A stretch of DNA of 64,000 bases from UBA10518 sp022837185 (lineage in GTDB: Bacteria; Desulfobacterota; Desulfobulbia; Desulfobulbales; Desulfobulbaceae), in NCBI GenBank assembly GCA_034007705.1, contig JAVEQK010000015.1:1-64000 (forward strand), read 5' to 3'. Position numbers and translations under genes: made by a program. Of the stretch, positions 43,638-51,106 are shown piece by piece. Numbering within the stretch: the stretch's first letter is position 1; each line of letters opens with the position of its first letter. The notes beneath the pieces are model-generated. The model ran no database searches and was not told the origin of the DNA. It saw nothing but the letters and a program-made list of their open reading frames with translations.

Positions 43638-44036
43638 TTATGCCTCCTGCCCTGCCACGGGCGCCTTCCCCTTCCGCCGGGCCGGACGGCAGCTGCCGGA
43701 TATCTCGCACCGGTCAAGTCCGCCGGCCAGCCGTACAATCCTTTTGATCTCCGGATCATCGTTCAGCCAGCCGGCCAGAACCGACTGCATGTGAGCGGCG
43801 TACGGGGAATCCGCCTTGTCCGGCAGCCGGTAGTTCACCCACAGACCATCCTTGCGGCTTTCCGCCAGACCCGCTTCCTCGAGAATTTTCAAATGCTTGG
43901 AAACCGAAGGCTGGGCCAGTTCCAGGGCGGTCTGGATTTCGCAGACGCACATCTCCCGTCTCTGCAGCATCTTGATAATCGTGACCCGGTTGCGGTCCGA
44001 TAACGCCTTCATCACTTTCAGGTAGATTTTCAGCAT
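43638..44036 (-). CDS. ArsR-family repressor (leftward cluster)
   Basis: 132 residues, winged helix: REMCVCEIQTALELAQPSVSKHLKILEEAGLAESRKDGLWVNYRL. CVC in the ELCVC-type metalloid motif is kept. A C-terminal extension adds RCEISGSCRP, with two more cysteines, then a basic tail. RBS GGAGTTTTTTGT. Controls the leftward operon from the promoter at 44067-44095. Differs clearly in sequence from the rightward ArsR. Confidence 0.93.
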   Translation of the reverse strand: MLKIYLKVMKALSDRNRVTIIKMLQRREMCVCEIQTALELAQPSVSKHLKILEEAGLAESRKDGLWVNYRLPDKADSPYAAHMQSVLAGWLNDDPEIKRIVRLAGGLDRCEISGSCRPARRKGKAPVAGQEA

Positions 44037-44066
44037 ACAAAAAACTCCTCACATACATTTCAAATA

Positions 44067-44095
44067 ACTATATTCCTATTTAGCTATATAGTCAA
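44067..44095 (-). promoter_or_regulatory. Promoter/operator of the leftward ars operon
   Basis: On the minus strand TTGACT, a 17-nt spacer and TATAGT. The inverted repeat ACTATAT (44067-44073) and ATATAGT (44086-44092) overlaps the -10 and spacer, a likely ArsR binding site, and its sequence differs from the rightward operator, so cross-regulation seems unlikely. Confidence 0.78.
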
Positions 44096-44226
44096 GATGC
44101 AAAATTGGTCCCGTGTATTGGGGGCGATGCTCCGTTCAAAACGCTCTTCCCTCCGGAACTGTCCCCCCGAAAGCCGGGAATGCCCTGCCGAAGCCGAAGA
44201 GCCGCGGTATGCCGGCGGGGCCGTCC

Positions 44227-45660
44227 TCAGGCCCGGAAGTCGGAAGAAAGAATGCCGTAGCGGCGCATGAGGCGCTGGAAAGCCTGCCGCTCCAGCCCGC
44301 ACTGCCTGGCCGCGGCGGTGACGTTGCCCTGGTGGGCGGCGAGCAATTGCCGCAGGTAGGCGACGGAGAATTGCCGCACCACTTCGGCCTTGGCCTCATT
44401 ATAGGGGAGGCCGCCCAGTTTCCTGATTCGATCCTCCGGGCACCACCCCTCATCCTTTTCCTCCGGGCCGCGGAAGTCGTCCACCTCCAGGGTGCTGCCG
44501 CGGGCGAGCAGGACCGCCCGTTTGATGAGGTGCTGCAGTTCCCGGACGTTGCCCGGCCAGTTCCGCTGGCAGAGATAATGCAGGGCTTCAGGGGCTATCC
44601 GCAGATCGGGCCGGTCATGCTGGCGTTTGTACCGTTCAAGGAAATGGCGGGCCAGCAATGGGATGTCCTCCCGCATTTCCCGCAGAGGCGGCATTTCCAC
44701 GGTAACGACGTTGAGGCGGTAGAACAGGTCGGCCCGGAATTCCCCGGCCTGGATCCTGGCCTCGAGATCCTGGTTGGTGGAGGCCACCACCCGGACATCA
44801 ACCTTGATGGTGGTGTTCTGCCCCAGGGGCTGGATTTCCTTTTCCTGGAGGACGCGCAGAAGCTTGGTCTGCACCGGGACGGGGATATCGGCGATTTCGT
44901 CGAGCAGGATGGTCGACCGGTCGGCGGCCAGGAACAGGCCCTTCTTGTCATGGGTTGCGCCGGTAAACGCGCCCCTGCTGTAGCCGAACAGCTCGCTTTC
45001 CAGGATATGTTCCGGCAGGGCCGGGCAGTTGACGGTGATCATCCGGTGCTGTTTTCTGCTGCTCAGTTCATGGAGGGCGCGGGCGGCCAGTTCCTTGCCG
45101 GTGCCGGACTCACCCCGGATGAGCACGGTGGCATCGGTGTCCGCCACCCTGGCGATCAGATCCTGGACCCTGCGCAGTGCGGGAGAATGGCCGACAAAAC
45201 CCGGTGCCAGGTCAAGGTCTTTCAGTTTTTCCTGAAGCTGGCGGTTATGCTTGAGCAGGCGGGTCCGCTCCAGGCAGTGACGGATCACCCTGACGATGTG
45301 ATCCTTGTCAAAGGGCTTTTCCAGAAAGTCATAGGCGCCGTCCTTCAACGCCTGGACGGCCATCTCAATGGTGCCGTAGCCGGTCATGACGATCACCGAA
45401 ATGGTGCTGTCCATCTCGACGATTTTTTTCAGCAGGTGGAGACCGTCCAGGTCGGGCATTTTTATATCGGTCACCACCACGTCGGGCCGGCTGTTCTCCA
45501 GCATTGTGAGCGCCTCGAGCCCCGTGGAGGCTGACACGACGCCGCACTCGCACTGCCGGGCGACGACCCGCTCGAGCATTTGCAGCATGTCCGGTTCGTC
45601 ATCAACGATCATCACAAGCTGTTCGGACCGGGAGACAGCCCCGGGGCCTGCTTTCTTCAT
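44227..45660 (-). CDS. Sigma-54 response regulator (NtrC family)
   Basis: 477 residues. Receiver with phospho-Asp65 (VVVTDIKMPD), AAA+ domain with Walker A GESGTGKE (183-190) and GAFTGA (230-235), and C-terminal Fis HTH (GNVTAAARQCGLERQAFQRLMRRYG). ATG 45660 overlaps the stop of the phosphatase gene (ATGA). Last gene of the leftward array, so translation is coupled to the phosphatase/PEP-synthase-like genes. It is the only sigma-54 activator inside the leftward array, hence a candidate for the dyads at 58058 and 58231. Confidence 0.94.
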   Translation of the reverse strand: MKKAGPGAVSRSEQLVMIVDDEPDMLQMLERVVARQCECGVVSASTGLEALTMLENSRPDVVVTDIKMPDLDGLHLLKKIVEMDSTISVIVMTGYGTIEMAVQALKDGAYDFLEKPFDKDHIVRVIRHCLERTRLLKHNRQLQEKLKDLDLAPGFVGHSPALRRVQDLIARVADTDATVLIRGESGTGKELAARALHELSSRKQHRMITVNCPALPEHILESELFGYSRGAFTGATHDKKGLFLAADRSTILLDEIADIPVPVQTKLLRVLQEKEIQPLGQNTTIKVDVRVVASTNQDLEARIQAGEFRADLFYRLNVVTVEMPPLREMREDIPLLARHFLERYKRQHDRPDLRIAPEALHYLCQRNWPGNVRELQHLIKRAVLLARGSTLEVDDFRGPEEKDEGWCPEDRIRKLGGLPYNEAKAEVVRQFSVAYLRQLLAAHQGNVTAAARQCGLERQAFQRLMRRYGILSSDFRA

Positions 45661-46721
45661 TGCCTGCTGCTCAGTGACCCGAGATAGTGAAAATATGTCT
45701 GGATGAACCTGCCCGAAACGACATCGGCAAGACAGGGGCGAAACAGCGATTCGTCCGGGAGTGTGCCCGACAGGGCAAGAAAAACCGAACGGGAGAGAGA
45801 GGCAAGTATGGCCTCGGTTTCGGGGAGGCCGCCGACCTTGCCGTTTAATCCGTACAGCCTGCAGCTCAGGGGGCGATACCGGGCCAGCAGGCACTTCCCG
45901 TCCCGGAGCAGGGGGCAGGGCTGATCCTCCTCCAGATATCGACGCTCCAGCTCCTCGATGGATGCAACCTGCCGGGACTGCGCCAGCCGGCGGATGATGC
46001 GGGAGTTGTGCACCGCACGTTCGATGATTTCCTCACGATCCCTGCTGGTCAGCGTCCTGTTCATCCTGTTGTTCAGATAAATGGCCTCGATCAACTGCAG
46101 TTCAAAATAGCGCCGGCAGCAGGCTGCCCCGTCGATGCCGCAGCGGGGGGGCGCCTGCCCGCCCGTGGATGCGGCGACCCGGTCCTCCACCTCCGCCACC
46201 AGCCCTTCATATTCGGTGAAAAACGCTCCGAGATCGACGATATTCCGATGTTCAAGCTGGGGTTCCCTGATCGTCAGCCTTCCCGACTGTTTGCCATATT
46301 TCTTTAAAAACTTCCATTGGGAATAATTGGTCGGGGAGGCCTTGGAATGCTGCAGCACCTTGTCCGCCATTTTCATGCCCAGGCCTCTGCGGAGCAGGTA
46401 GGCGGTGACGAACGTGCCGGTCCGCCCTATCCCGTGCCGGCAATGGACCAGGACCTTTTTCCCGAGATAGATGGCCTCGTCAAGCCAGTGCAGCCCCTTT
46501 TCCATTTCCGCCATGTCCGGGGCGCTCTCGTCGGGTATGGGCAGAAAATAGACCTCGAATCCCGATTCCTTCTCTATTTCATGCAGATCACAGAATTCCC
46601 CGCACAGGTTGACAATGGCATCGATCCCCTGCTCCCGGATATGGTCGAGTTCGGCATAGGACATGGGCGCATGACCGACCGCCAGGTTATCCGTTATCCA
46701 GGTAAGTTGATAGTTGCCCAT
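45657..46721 (-). CDS. Dual-specificity phosphatase fused to YkgJ-type cysteine cluster
   Basis: 354 residues. Domain 1 (about 1-155) is a dual-specificity/tyrosine phosphatase with VHCRHGIGRTG (Cys94, Arg100) and general acid region IPDESAPD. Domain 2 (about 190-330) has CGIDGAACCRRY and CPLLRDGKCLLARYRPLSCR, the YkgJ/CxxCxxCC-type metal-binding pattern. Lies 6 nt after the PEP-synthase-like gene and overlaps the regulator. It could remove phosphate from the neighbouring phosphotransferase or from the substrate it makes. Confidence 0.88.
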   Translation of the reverse strand: MGNYQLTWITDNLAVGHAPMSYAELDHIREQGIDAIVNLCGEFCDLHEIEKESGFEVYFLPIPDESAPDMAEMEKGLHWLDEAIYLGKKVLVHCRHGIGRTGTFVTAYLLRRGLGMKMADKVLQHSKASPTNYSQWKFLKKYGKQSGRLTIREPQLEHRNIVDLGAFFTEYEGLVAEVEDRVAASTGGQAPPRCGIDGAACCRRYFELQLIEAIYLNNRMNRTLTSRDREEIIERAVHNSRIIRRLAQSRQVASIEELERRYLEEDQPCPLLRDGKCLLARYRPLSCRLYGLNGKVGGLPETEAILASLSRSVFLALSGTLPDESLFRPCLADVVSGRFIQTYFHYLGSLSSRQ

Positions 46722-46727
46722 GAAAAT

Positions 46728-49253
46728 TCAATCGGAAAAATCGTATCTGCCGTTCATGAAGGCCTCAACCATTCTGCCGACCATGCCCTCGTCCCTGATC
46801 ACCATGTCCATCAGCGTCGTTGCCGCCAGCAGGCGGCCCACCACGTCGAGTTTCCGCTGCACATCTTTTTGATTATACCGCATCAGCTGGGCATCAAGCA
46901 AATCACCGCTCCTCTGCACGGAAAAGCCAAGGCGCTGCAGAATTTCGGTAACGAACTGCAGCCGCAGGGTGATGCCGGCCGGGTCCCCTCCGCCTCCGGC
47001 AAAACGCAGCTTGATATAATTGTTTTCGGCAACTGCCCCGCACAGGGAGTCGAGGATGACGAAATGGTACCCGAACCGCAGGTTCAGGTTGAGATAATCT
47101 GCTGAAACAACCGCGTAACTGGCGTAGGCCGGATCGCTGCTGCTGACGATCCCTCCGGCCATGGTGGCTTCGCTGAAACCTTTCCAGTCGAAATGATCAT
47201 GATGCCGCCAGCGGATCCCGGGATGGGTCAACCCCCGCAGAAGGGCCTGGAGGGGAAAAGAGCGCGGGGCAGAGTCAGGGGGTTCGGCGCCGTTTGCCCT
47301 CGGCCCGGCGATATCGTCGTCCAGGTCAAGGAGATAGATCTGCAGGGGTATGGGAGCCTTCAGCAGGGTGGTAGCGGACCTTTTCGCGAACATCGAGGAG
47401 GTGTGGGAAAACATGGCCTGCACCCCCTTTTCATGGACAAAACGGATTATGTCATGCAAGGAGCGGCAATTTTCCGGGGCAAACGAGGAGTCAGCCGGAT
47501 CAATGAGCTGCAGGGGGAAAATAAAGGGGCTCGCCTGACTGAATGCCCGGCGCACCGGCGTGTCCCGCTGTTCGATTCGCCGGGTCGGATACCTCTTTAC
47601 GATGCGTTCCGCGCAGCCGTCGAAGACCATGCCCAGGTCGGCGCAGACAGTGACCACCCTGCCGGCGGGCAGGACCGCGGAAGCGTTGCCGGTCTTGACC
47701 AGCACCGGGACGCCCGCCTCGCGCGCGACCGAGGCAAAATGGCCGGCGGCGCTGCCCTGCTCCGCCACCACGGCGCAGACCCTGTCAAGCGCCACGACAT
47801 AGGAGGGCGGAATCACGGAAGTGACCAGCACCGAACCGTCGGCCACCGCGGCCAATTGTCCCTCATGCTCGATGATATGCACCGGGCCGCAGGCCGCGCC
47901 CCGGGACGCCGTTTCCCCACCGGTGAGCAGGACCGGAATTCCGCTGAGATCGTCCTGCTCTTCCTCAATTGTTTCCTGGATGCGCATGGGTCTGGTCTGG
48001 AGCAGAAAAACATCACCCCAGCGGTCCAGGCTCCATTCAATCTCCTGGGGTGCCTGGAAAAATCCTTCAATCCGCCGCGCCCACGCGGCAAGCAGCACTG
48101 CCTGCCCTCTGCTCAGGTCCGCAGGAAAATGCTTCCTTCCTCCCGCCGGCTCGACCGCCTCGGCACCAGCGCCATCGCAAGCGGAACCGCCCGCAGCCGC
48201 GGACCGTTCGACGATGACTTCATCCTTCTCCGGGTTGACGACCACCGTTGCCGGGCTGCATTGCCCGCTGACCAGTTTGTCGCCGAGACCTTCGATATAA
48301 TGGATGATCACCTTTTCTTCGGCGCCGCCGGCCGAACCCCTTGTCGTCACCACGCCGCTCAGCCCGGCGTCGATCATCCGCAGCACCAGAACCGCCATTG
48401 GGGTCTCTTCATCGAGAAACCCGGACTTGATGCGATAATAGATCGCCCTGGGTGAATATTTGGAGGCCAGGACTTTTTTGTAGGCAGCCAGGACCTCCCC
48501 CGCCCCCACTTCCAGAACCGATTCATACTGTCCGGCAAAGGAAATCTCCGAATCCTCACCGACAGCGCTGCTGCGGACGGCGAAAAATTCGGCGCCCGTG
48601 CGCTGACCCAGGTCGGCGACACTGTTCTGCATATCCCTGGCCAGCCGATACGGGAGCTCCGCTCCGTTGATCAGCCCCATCAGTTGTCCCGCCGCCTGGG
48701 ACAATGACTCTTCGGAATCGATGTCTACCCGGCTGAGCAGATCGTTGATGAGGGGGCGGAGATTGTTTTCCTCCATGAAATTATGGAAGGCGGAGGTGGA
48801 AACAATGAACCCCTCGGGGACCGGCAGGTCGAGCTCATGTTTGAGGATGCTGAGGTGCAGTCCTTTTCCCCCTGTCTGCCCATCGTCGGCATACGAGGTG
48901 TCCAGGGGGAGGATGAACGCTGAGATGACTGGTGCAGTGAGCGGCGTCAGGGCGATGCGCCCGTAAAATTCGATTTTCCTGGCATACGCCCGCAAAGTCA
49001 GGTAGGAGGCCGGCGCCATCCGGTTCAGGCAGCCGATCATGGCCAACACGCCGGTGGCCAGCTCACCGTGCCGCCGCCGGATCAGGTTGAGATCGACCTT
49101 ATGATTCCGGTAGTACAGCTCCTCCAGCTCGGCGAGTCGCCTGTGGCTCAACCGGTCGTGGTGCAGCAGCTCCTTGAAGGCGTTGTATTTCGCCCGGACG
49201 ACCGCCTTGGGGGAAATGAACTGCAGGACGATACGGTTGAGGATACCGAGCAT
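46728..49253 (-). CDS. PEP-synthase-like phosphotransferase lacking the PEP domain
   Basis: 841 residues. A helical N-terminal region of unknown type (1-120), an ATP-grasp domain of the PPDK N-terminal kind (about 125-450, FAVRSSAVGEDSEISFAGQYESVL and EIEWSLDRWGDVFLLQTRPMR), and a swivelling phosphohistidine domain (about 465-560) with AAGHFASVARE and His505. The PEP-binding TIM barrel of PPDK/PpsA is missing; residues about 580-841 form another, unrecognised domain. The design recalls rifampin phosphotransferase, in which ATP-derived phosphate moves through a His to a different acceptor. Followed by a phosphatase and a sigma-54 regulator, so it may be part of a regulatory switch. Confidence 0.85.
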   Translation of the reverse strand: MLGILNRIVLQFISPKAVVRAKYNAFKELLHHDRLSHRRLAELEELYYRNHKVDLNLIRRRHGELATGVLAMIGCLNRMAPASYLTLRAYARKIEFYGRIALTPLTAPVISAFILPLDTSYADDGQTGGKGLHLSILKHELDLPVPEGFIVSTSAFHNFMEENNLRPLINDLLSRVDIDSEESLSQAAGQLMGLINGAELPYRLARDMQNSVADLGQRTGAEFFAVRSSAVGEDSEISFAGQYESVLEVGAGEVLAAYKKVLASKYSPRAIYYRIKSGFLDEETPMAVLVLRMIDAGLSGVVTTRGSAGGAEEKVIIHYIEGLGDKLVSGQCSPATVVVNPEKDEVIVERSAAAGGSACDGAGAEAVEPAGGRKHFPADLSRGQAVLLAAWARRIEGFFQAPQEIEWSLDRWGDVFLLQTRPMRIQETIEEEQDDLSGIPVLLTGGETASRGAACGPVHIIEHEGQLAAVADGSVLVTSVIPPSYVVALDRVCAVVAEQGSAAGHFASVAREAGVPVLVKTGNASAVLPAGRVVTVCADLGMVFDGCAERIVKRYPTRRIEQRDTPVRRAFSQASPFIFPLQLIDPADSSFAPENCRSLHDIIRFVHEKGVQAMFSHTSSMFAKRSATTLLKAPIPLQIYLLDLDDDIAGPRANGAEPPDSAPRSFPLQALLRGLTHPGIRWRHHDHFDWKGFSEATMAGGIVSSSDPAYASYAVVSADYLNLNLRFGYHFVILDSLCGAVAENNYIKLRFAGGGGDPAGITLRLQFVTEILQRLGFSVQRSGDLLDAQLMRYNQKDVQRKLDVVGRLLAATTLMDMVIRDEGMVGRMVEAFMNGRYDFSD

Positions 49254-49267
49254 GGAGAATCACGGTC

Positions 49268-49379
49268 TTGAGGTTCAGGCGTTCAGGCGAAGGCCGAAGG
49301 CTTCAGGGTGTACAGGTACTGATGCATATTATGGCAACAGAACCGGTTTTTCCCTTTCAGCCTTCAGCCTTCAGCCTTG
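49268..49379. repeat. Heptanucleotide repeat cluster
   Basis: Three exact tandem TTCAGCC heptamers (49356-49376), and at 49273-49307 degenerate GTTCAGGC/GAAGGC units in the reverse sense. The heptamer periodicity resembles that at 58884-58932. It fills the gap between the TSUP half-gene and the PEP-synthase-like gene. Confidence 0.7.
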
Positions 49380-49391
49380 TTCCCTGTGCAA

Positions 49392-49781
49392 TTAATACAG
49401 ACCCAACAATTTCAGTCCGAGCAGGATCAGGCCGACACAGGCAACCCTTTTCACAACGATCGGACTGACCCGTTTGGCGATCTGCGGACCGATATAGCCT
49501 CCCAGCAGAGCTGCGGGGAACATGGCGAGAAAAAACAGCAGATCAAAGTTGCCGAACTGGTAATGGCGAAGCGTCCCCATGGCGGTGTTGAAAAAGATCG
49601 CCAGGAGCGAACTCCCCACCACGATATACATGGGCAGGCGCATGGCAACGGTCATCAAGGGTACCATGAAGGGCCCTCCGCCGAAACCGAACATGGAGGA
49701 CATGACCGCAATCAGAAAACCGCCGATGCAGCCGACAATCATATTCGCATGAAATTCCTGACCCCAGAATTCAACTTTCAT
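49392..49781 (-). CDS. C-terminal half of a split TSUP (TauE/SafE) exporter
   Basis: 129 residues, four transmembrane helices, one TSUP repeat: GGFLIAVMSSMFGFGGGPFMVPLM, then TAMGTLRHYQFGNFD and LGGYIGPQIAKRVSP. Full TSUP exporters have two such repeats. The other repeat is in the preceding gene, 12 bp upstream. AGGAGGAATAACA gives strong translation. The two polypeptides probably join into one exporter of sulfite, sulfoacetate or other sulfur-containing anions. Confidence 0.88.
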   Translation of the reverse strand: MKVEFWGQEFHANMIVGCIGGFLIAVMSSMFGFGGGPFMVPLMTVAMRLPMYIVVGSSLLAIFFNTAMGTLRHYQFGNFDLLFFLAMFPAALLGGYIGPQIAKRVSPIVVKRVACVGLILLGLKLLGLY

Positions 49782-49793
49782 TGTTATTCCTCC

Positions 49794-50999
49794 TTATTTC
49801 TTGGCCTTGGCGGCTTCTTCAGCCCGTTTCTTGAATTCCTTCAGAATGGCCTGCTCTTTCTTGTTCTTGGCCAGATAACCGGCCGTCGTCTGCCAGAACA
49901 TCAATCCGGCCAGCACCAGCAGAATCCAGCCGAAGGCGAACTTGAACTGGGCGAGGGTGATCATTTCAGTGAGCTTGGGGCCGATGAAACCACCGAGCAG
50001 CATGGCGCAGCCGATCCCGATGCCGAGTTTCCAGTTGATGAACTTGATCTTCGAATAGTTGTAGATGCCGCTGCCCTGAGAAAAAAGCACCGTCGGCATG
50101 ACCGTGCCGGCCACCACCGTATGGGGCAGCATCGGAAAGATGGAAACAAGCAGCGGATTGAGAATGAAACCGCCCCCGGCGCCCATGAGTACGCCGAAGA
50201 TGGCGACGACCAGAGTGAGCAGGAAGGGCCACAGCAGGTTCATGCTGGTGCCGGCGTTTTTCAGATACATGGTCGGGAAGCTGATCTTGTTTTCAAACTC
50301 GGCCGGCTGGCTGCGGAGATTCCTGTCCACCACCGCGGCGATCCTGTACTTGCCCGGCGCCAGACCGGAACGGATATTGATGTCCGCTGAAAAGGTGCCG
50401 TCCGGTGCTACGTTGACGTCCGCGCCAAGCACTTTGTCGTAGCTCCTGAAGCGGGACTTGATGAGCTGCATGGAGCGCTTTTTGTTCTCGTCGGCATCCA
50501 GCGCGGGCAGCAGGGTACCGCGGCTGCCGATGACGCTCGCCATGAGGGTCGCCTGATAGTGGTCAACCTTGATACCCGCCGGCACATTGTAGGCCACGTC
50601 GGCGCCGGTCTCCTTCAGCGCCTTGGAAAAACTCCATTTGCCGCCTTCGGCCTTGATCGCATCGAGCTTGGGCTGCAGCTCGCTGGGCATGAAAATTTTG
50701 TAGTACGCCGGCATATCGTGGGTAATGTAGAAGATATACGGAATCTTGCCGGTCTCCTCGTCCCTCTTATTGTCGAACTGGTTGGCACGCACGGTCTTGT
50801 CCACGGCCCACACCTCCAGAAAAACCGGCTGGCCGGGCGGAGCCTTGCCCGTTACCTTGATAACCCCGCCGTTCTTTAATTCAGTTCTGTCAATCTGCAG
50901 GGTCGGGGCCCCCTGATCCTGTGCAAAGGCTGCCGAAACCGGCAACAGGCAGGCCAGTACAACAAATACCATTTTGAGCAACTTCAACTTTTCCTTCAT
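49794..50999 (-). CDS. TSUP N-terminal half fused to an exported beta-domain
   Basis: 401 residues: signal peptide (1-24), a periplasmic part (about 25-240) with Ig-like strands at its ends (LQIDRTELKNGGVIKVTGKAPPG, and APDGTFSADINIRSGLAPGKYRIAAVVD), then the first TSUP repeat with four helices (about 250-375; MGAGGGFILNPLLVSIFPMLPHTVVAGTVMPTV) and a Lys-rich cytoplasmic tail. ATG 50999 with AGGAGGAAAAA; an earlier frame start is not supported. With the next gene it would form a complete transporter with a large periplasmic domain. Confidence 0.87.
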   Translation of the reverse strand: MKEKLKLLKMVFVVLACLLPVSAAFAQDQGAPTLQIDRTELKNGGVIKVTGKAPPGQPVFLEVWAVDKTVRANQFDNKRDEETGKIPYIFYITHDMPAYYKIFMPSELQPKLDAIKAEGGKWSFSKALKETGADVAYNVPAGIKVDHYQATLMASVIGSRGTLLPALDADENKKRSMQLIKSRFRSYDKVLGADVNVAPDGTFSADINIRSGLAPGKYRIAAVVDRNLRSQPAEFENKISFPTMYLKNAGTSMNLLWPFLLTLVVAIFGVLMGAGGGFILNPLLVSIFPMLPHTVVAGTVMPTVLFSQGSGIYNYSKIKFINWKLGIGIGCAMLLGGFIGPKLTEMITLAQFKFAFGWILLVLAGLMFWQTTAGYLAKNKKEQAILKEFKKRAEEAAKAKK

Positions 51000-51054
51000 T
51001 TTTTCCTCCTCATTGTGAGACGGACCATTGGTTACACTGATCACGCATTGCAGT

Positions 51055-51081
51055 TTATTGCCCGCAGGCTGGTCTATTCAT
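51055..51081 (-). CDS. Possible 8-residue leader peptide
   Basis: An ATG with an unusually strong ribosome site GGAGGAGGTGCC opens an 8-codon frame (MNRPACGQ, TAA) between the GAF kinase and the TSUP gene. It may be a leader peptide for translation coupling or attenuation, or a decayed start. No stronger evidence is available. Confidence 0.3.
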   Translation of the reverse strand: MNRPACGQ

Positions 51082-51106
51082 GGCACCTCCTCCCATGTTG
51101 AAACGA

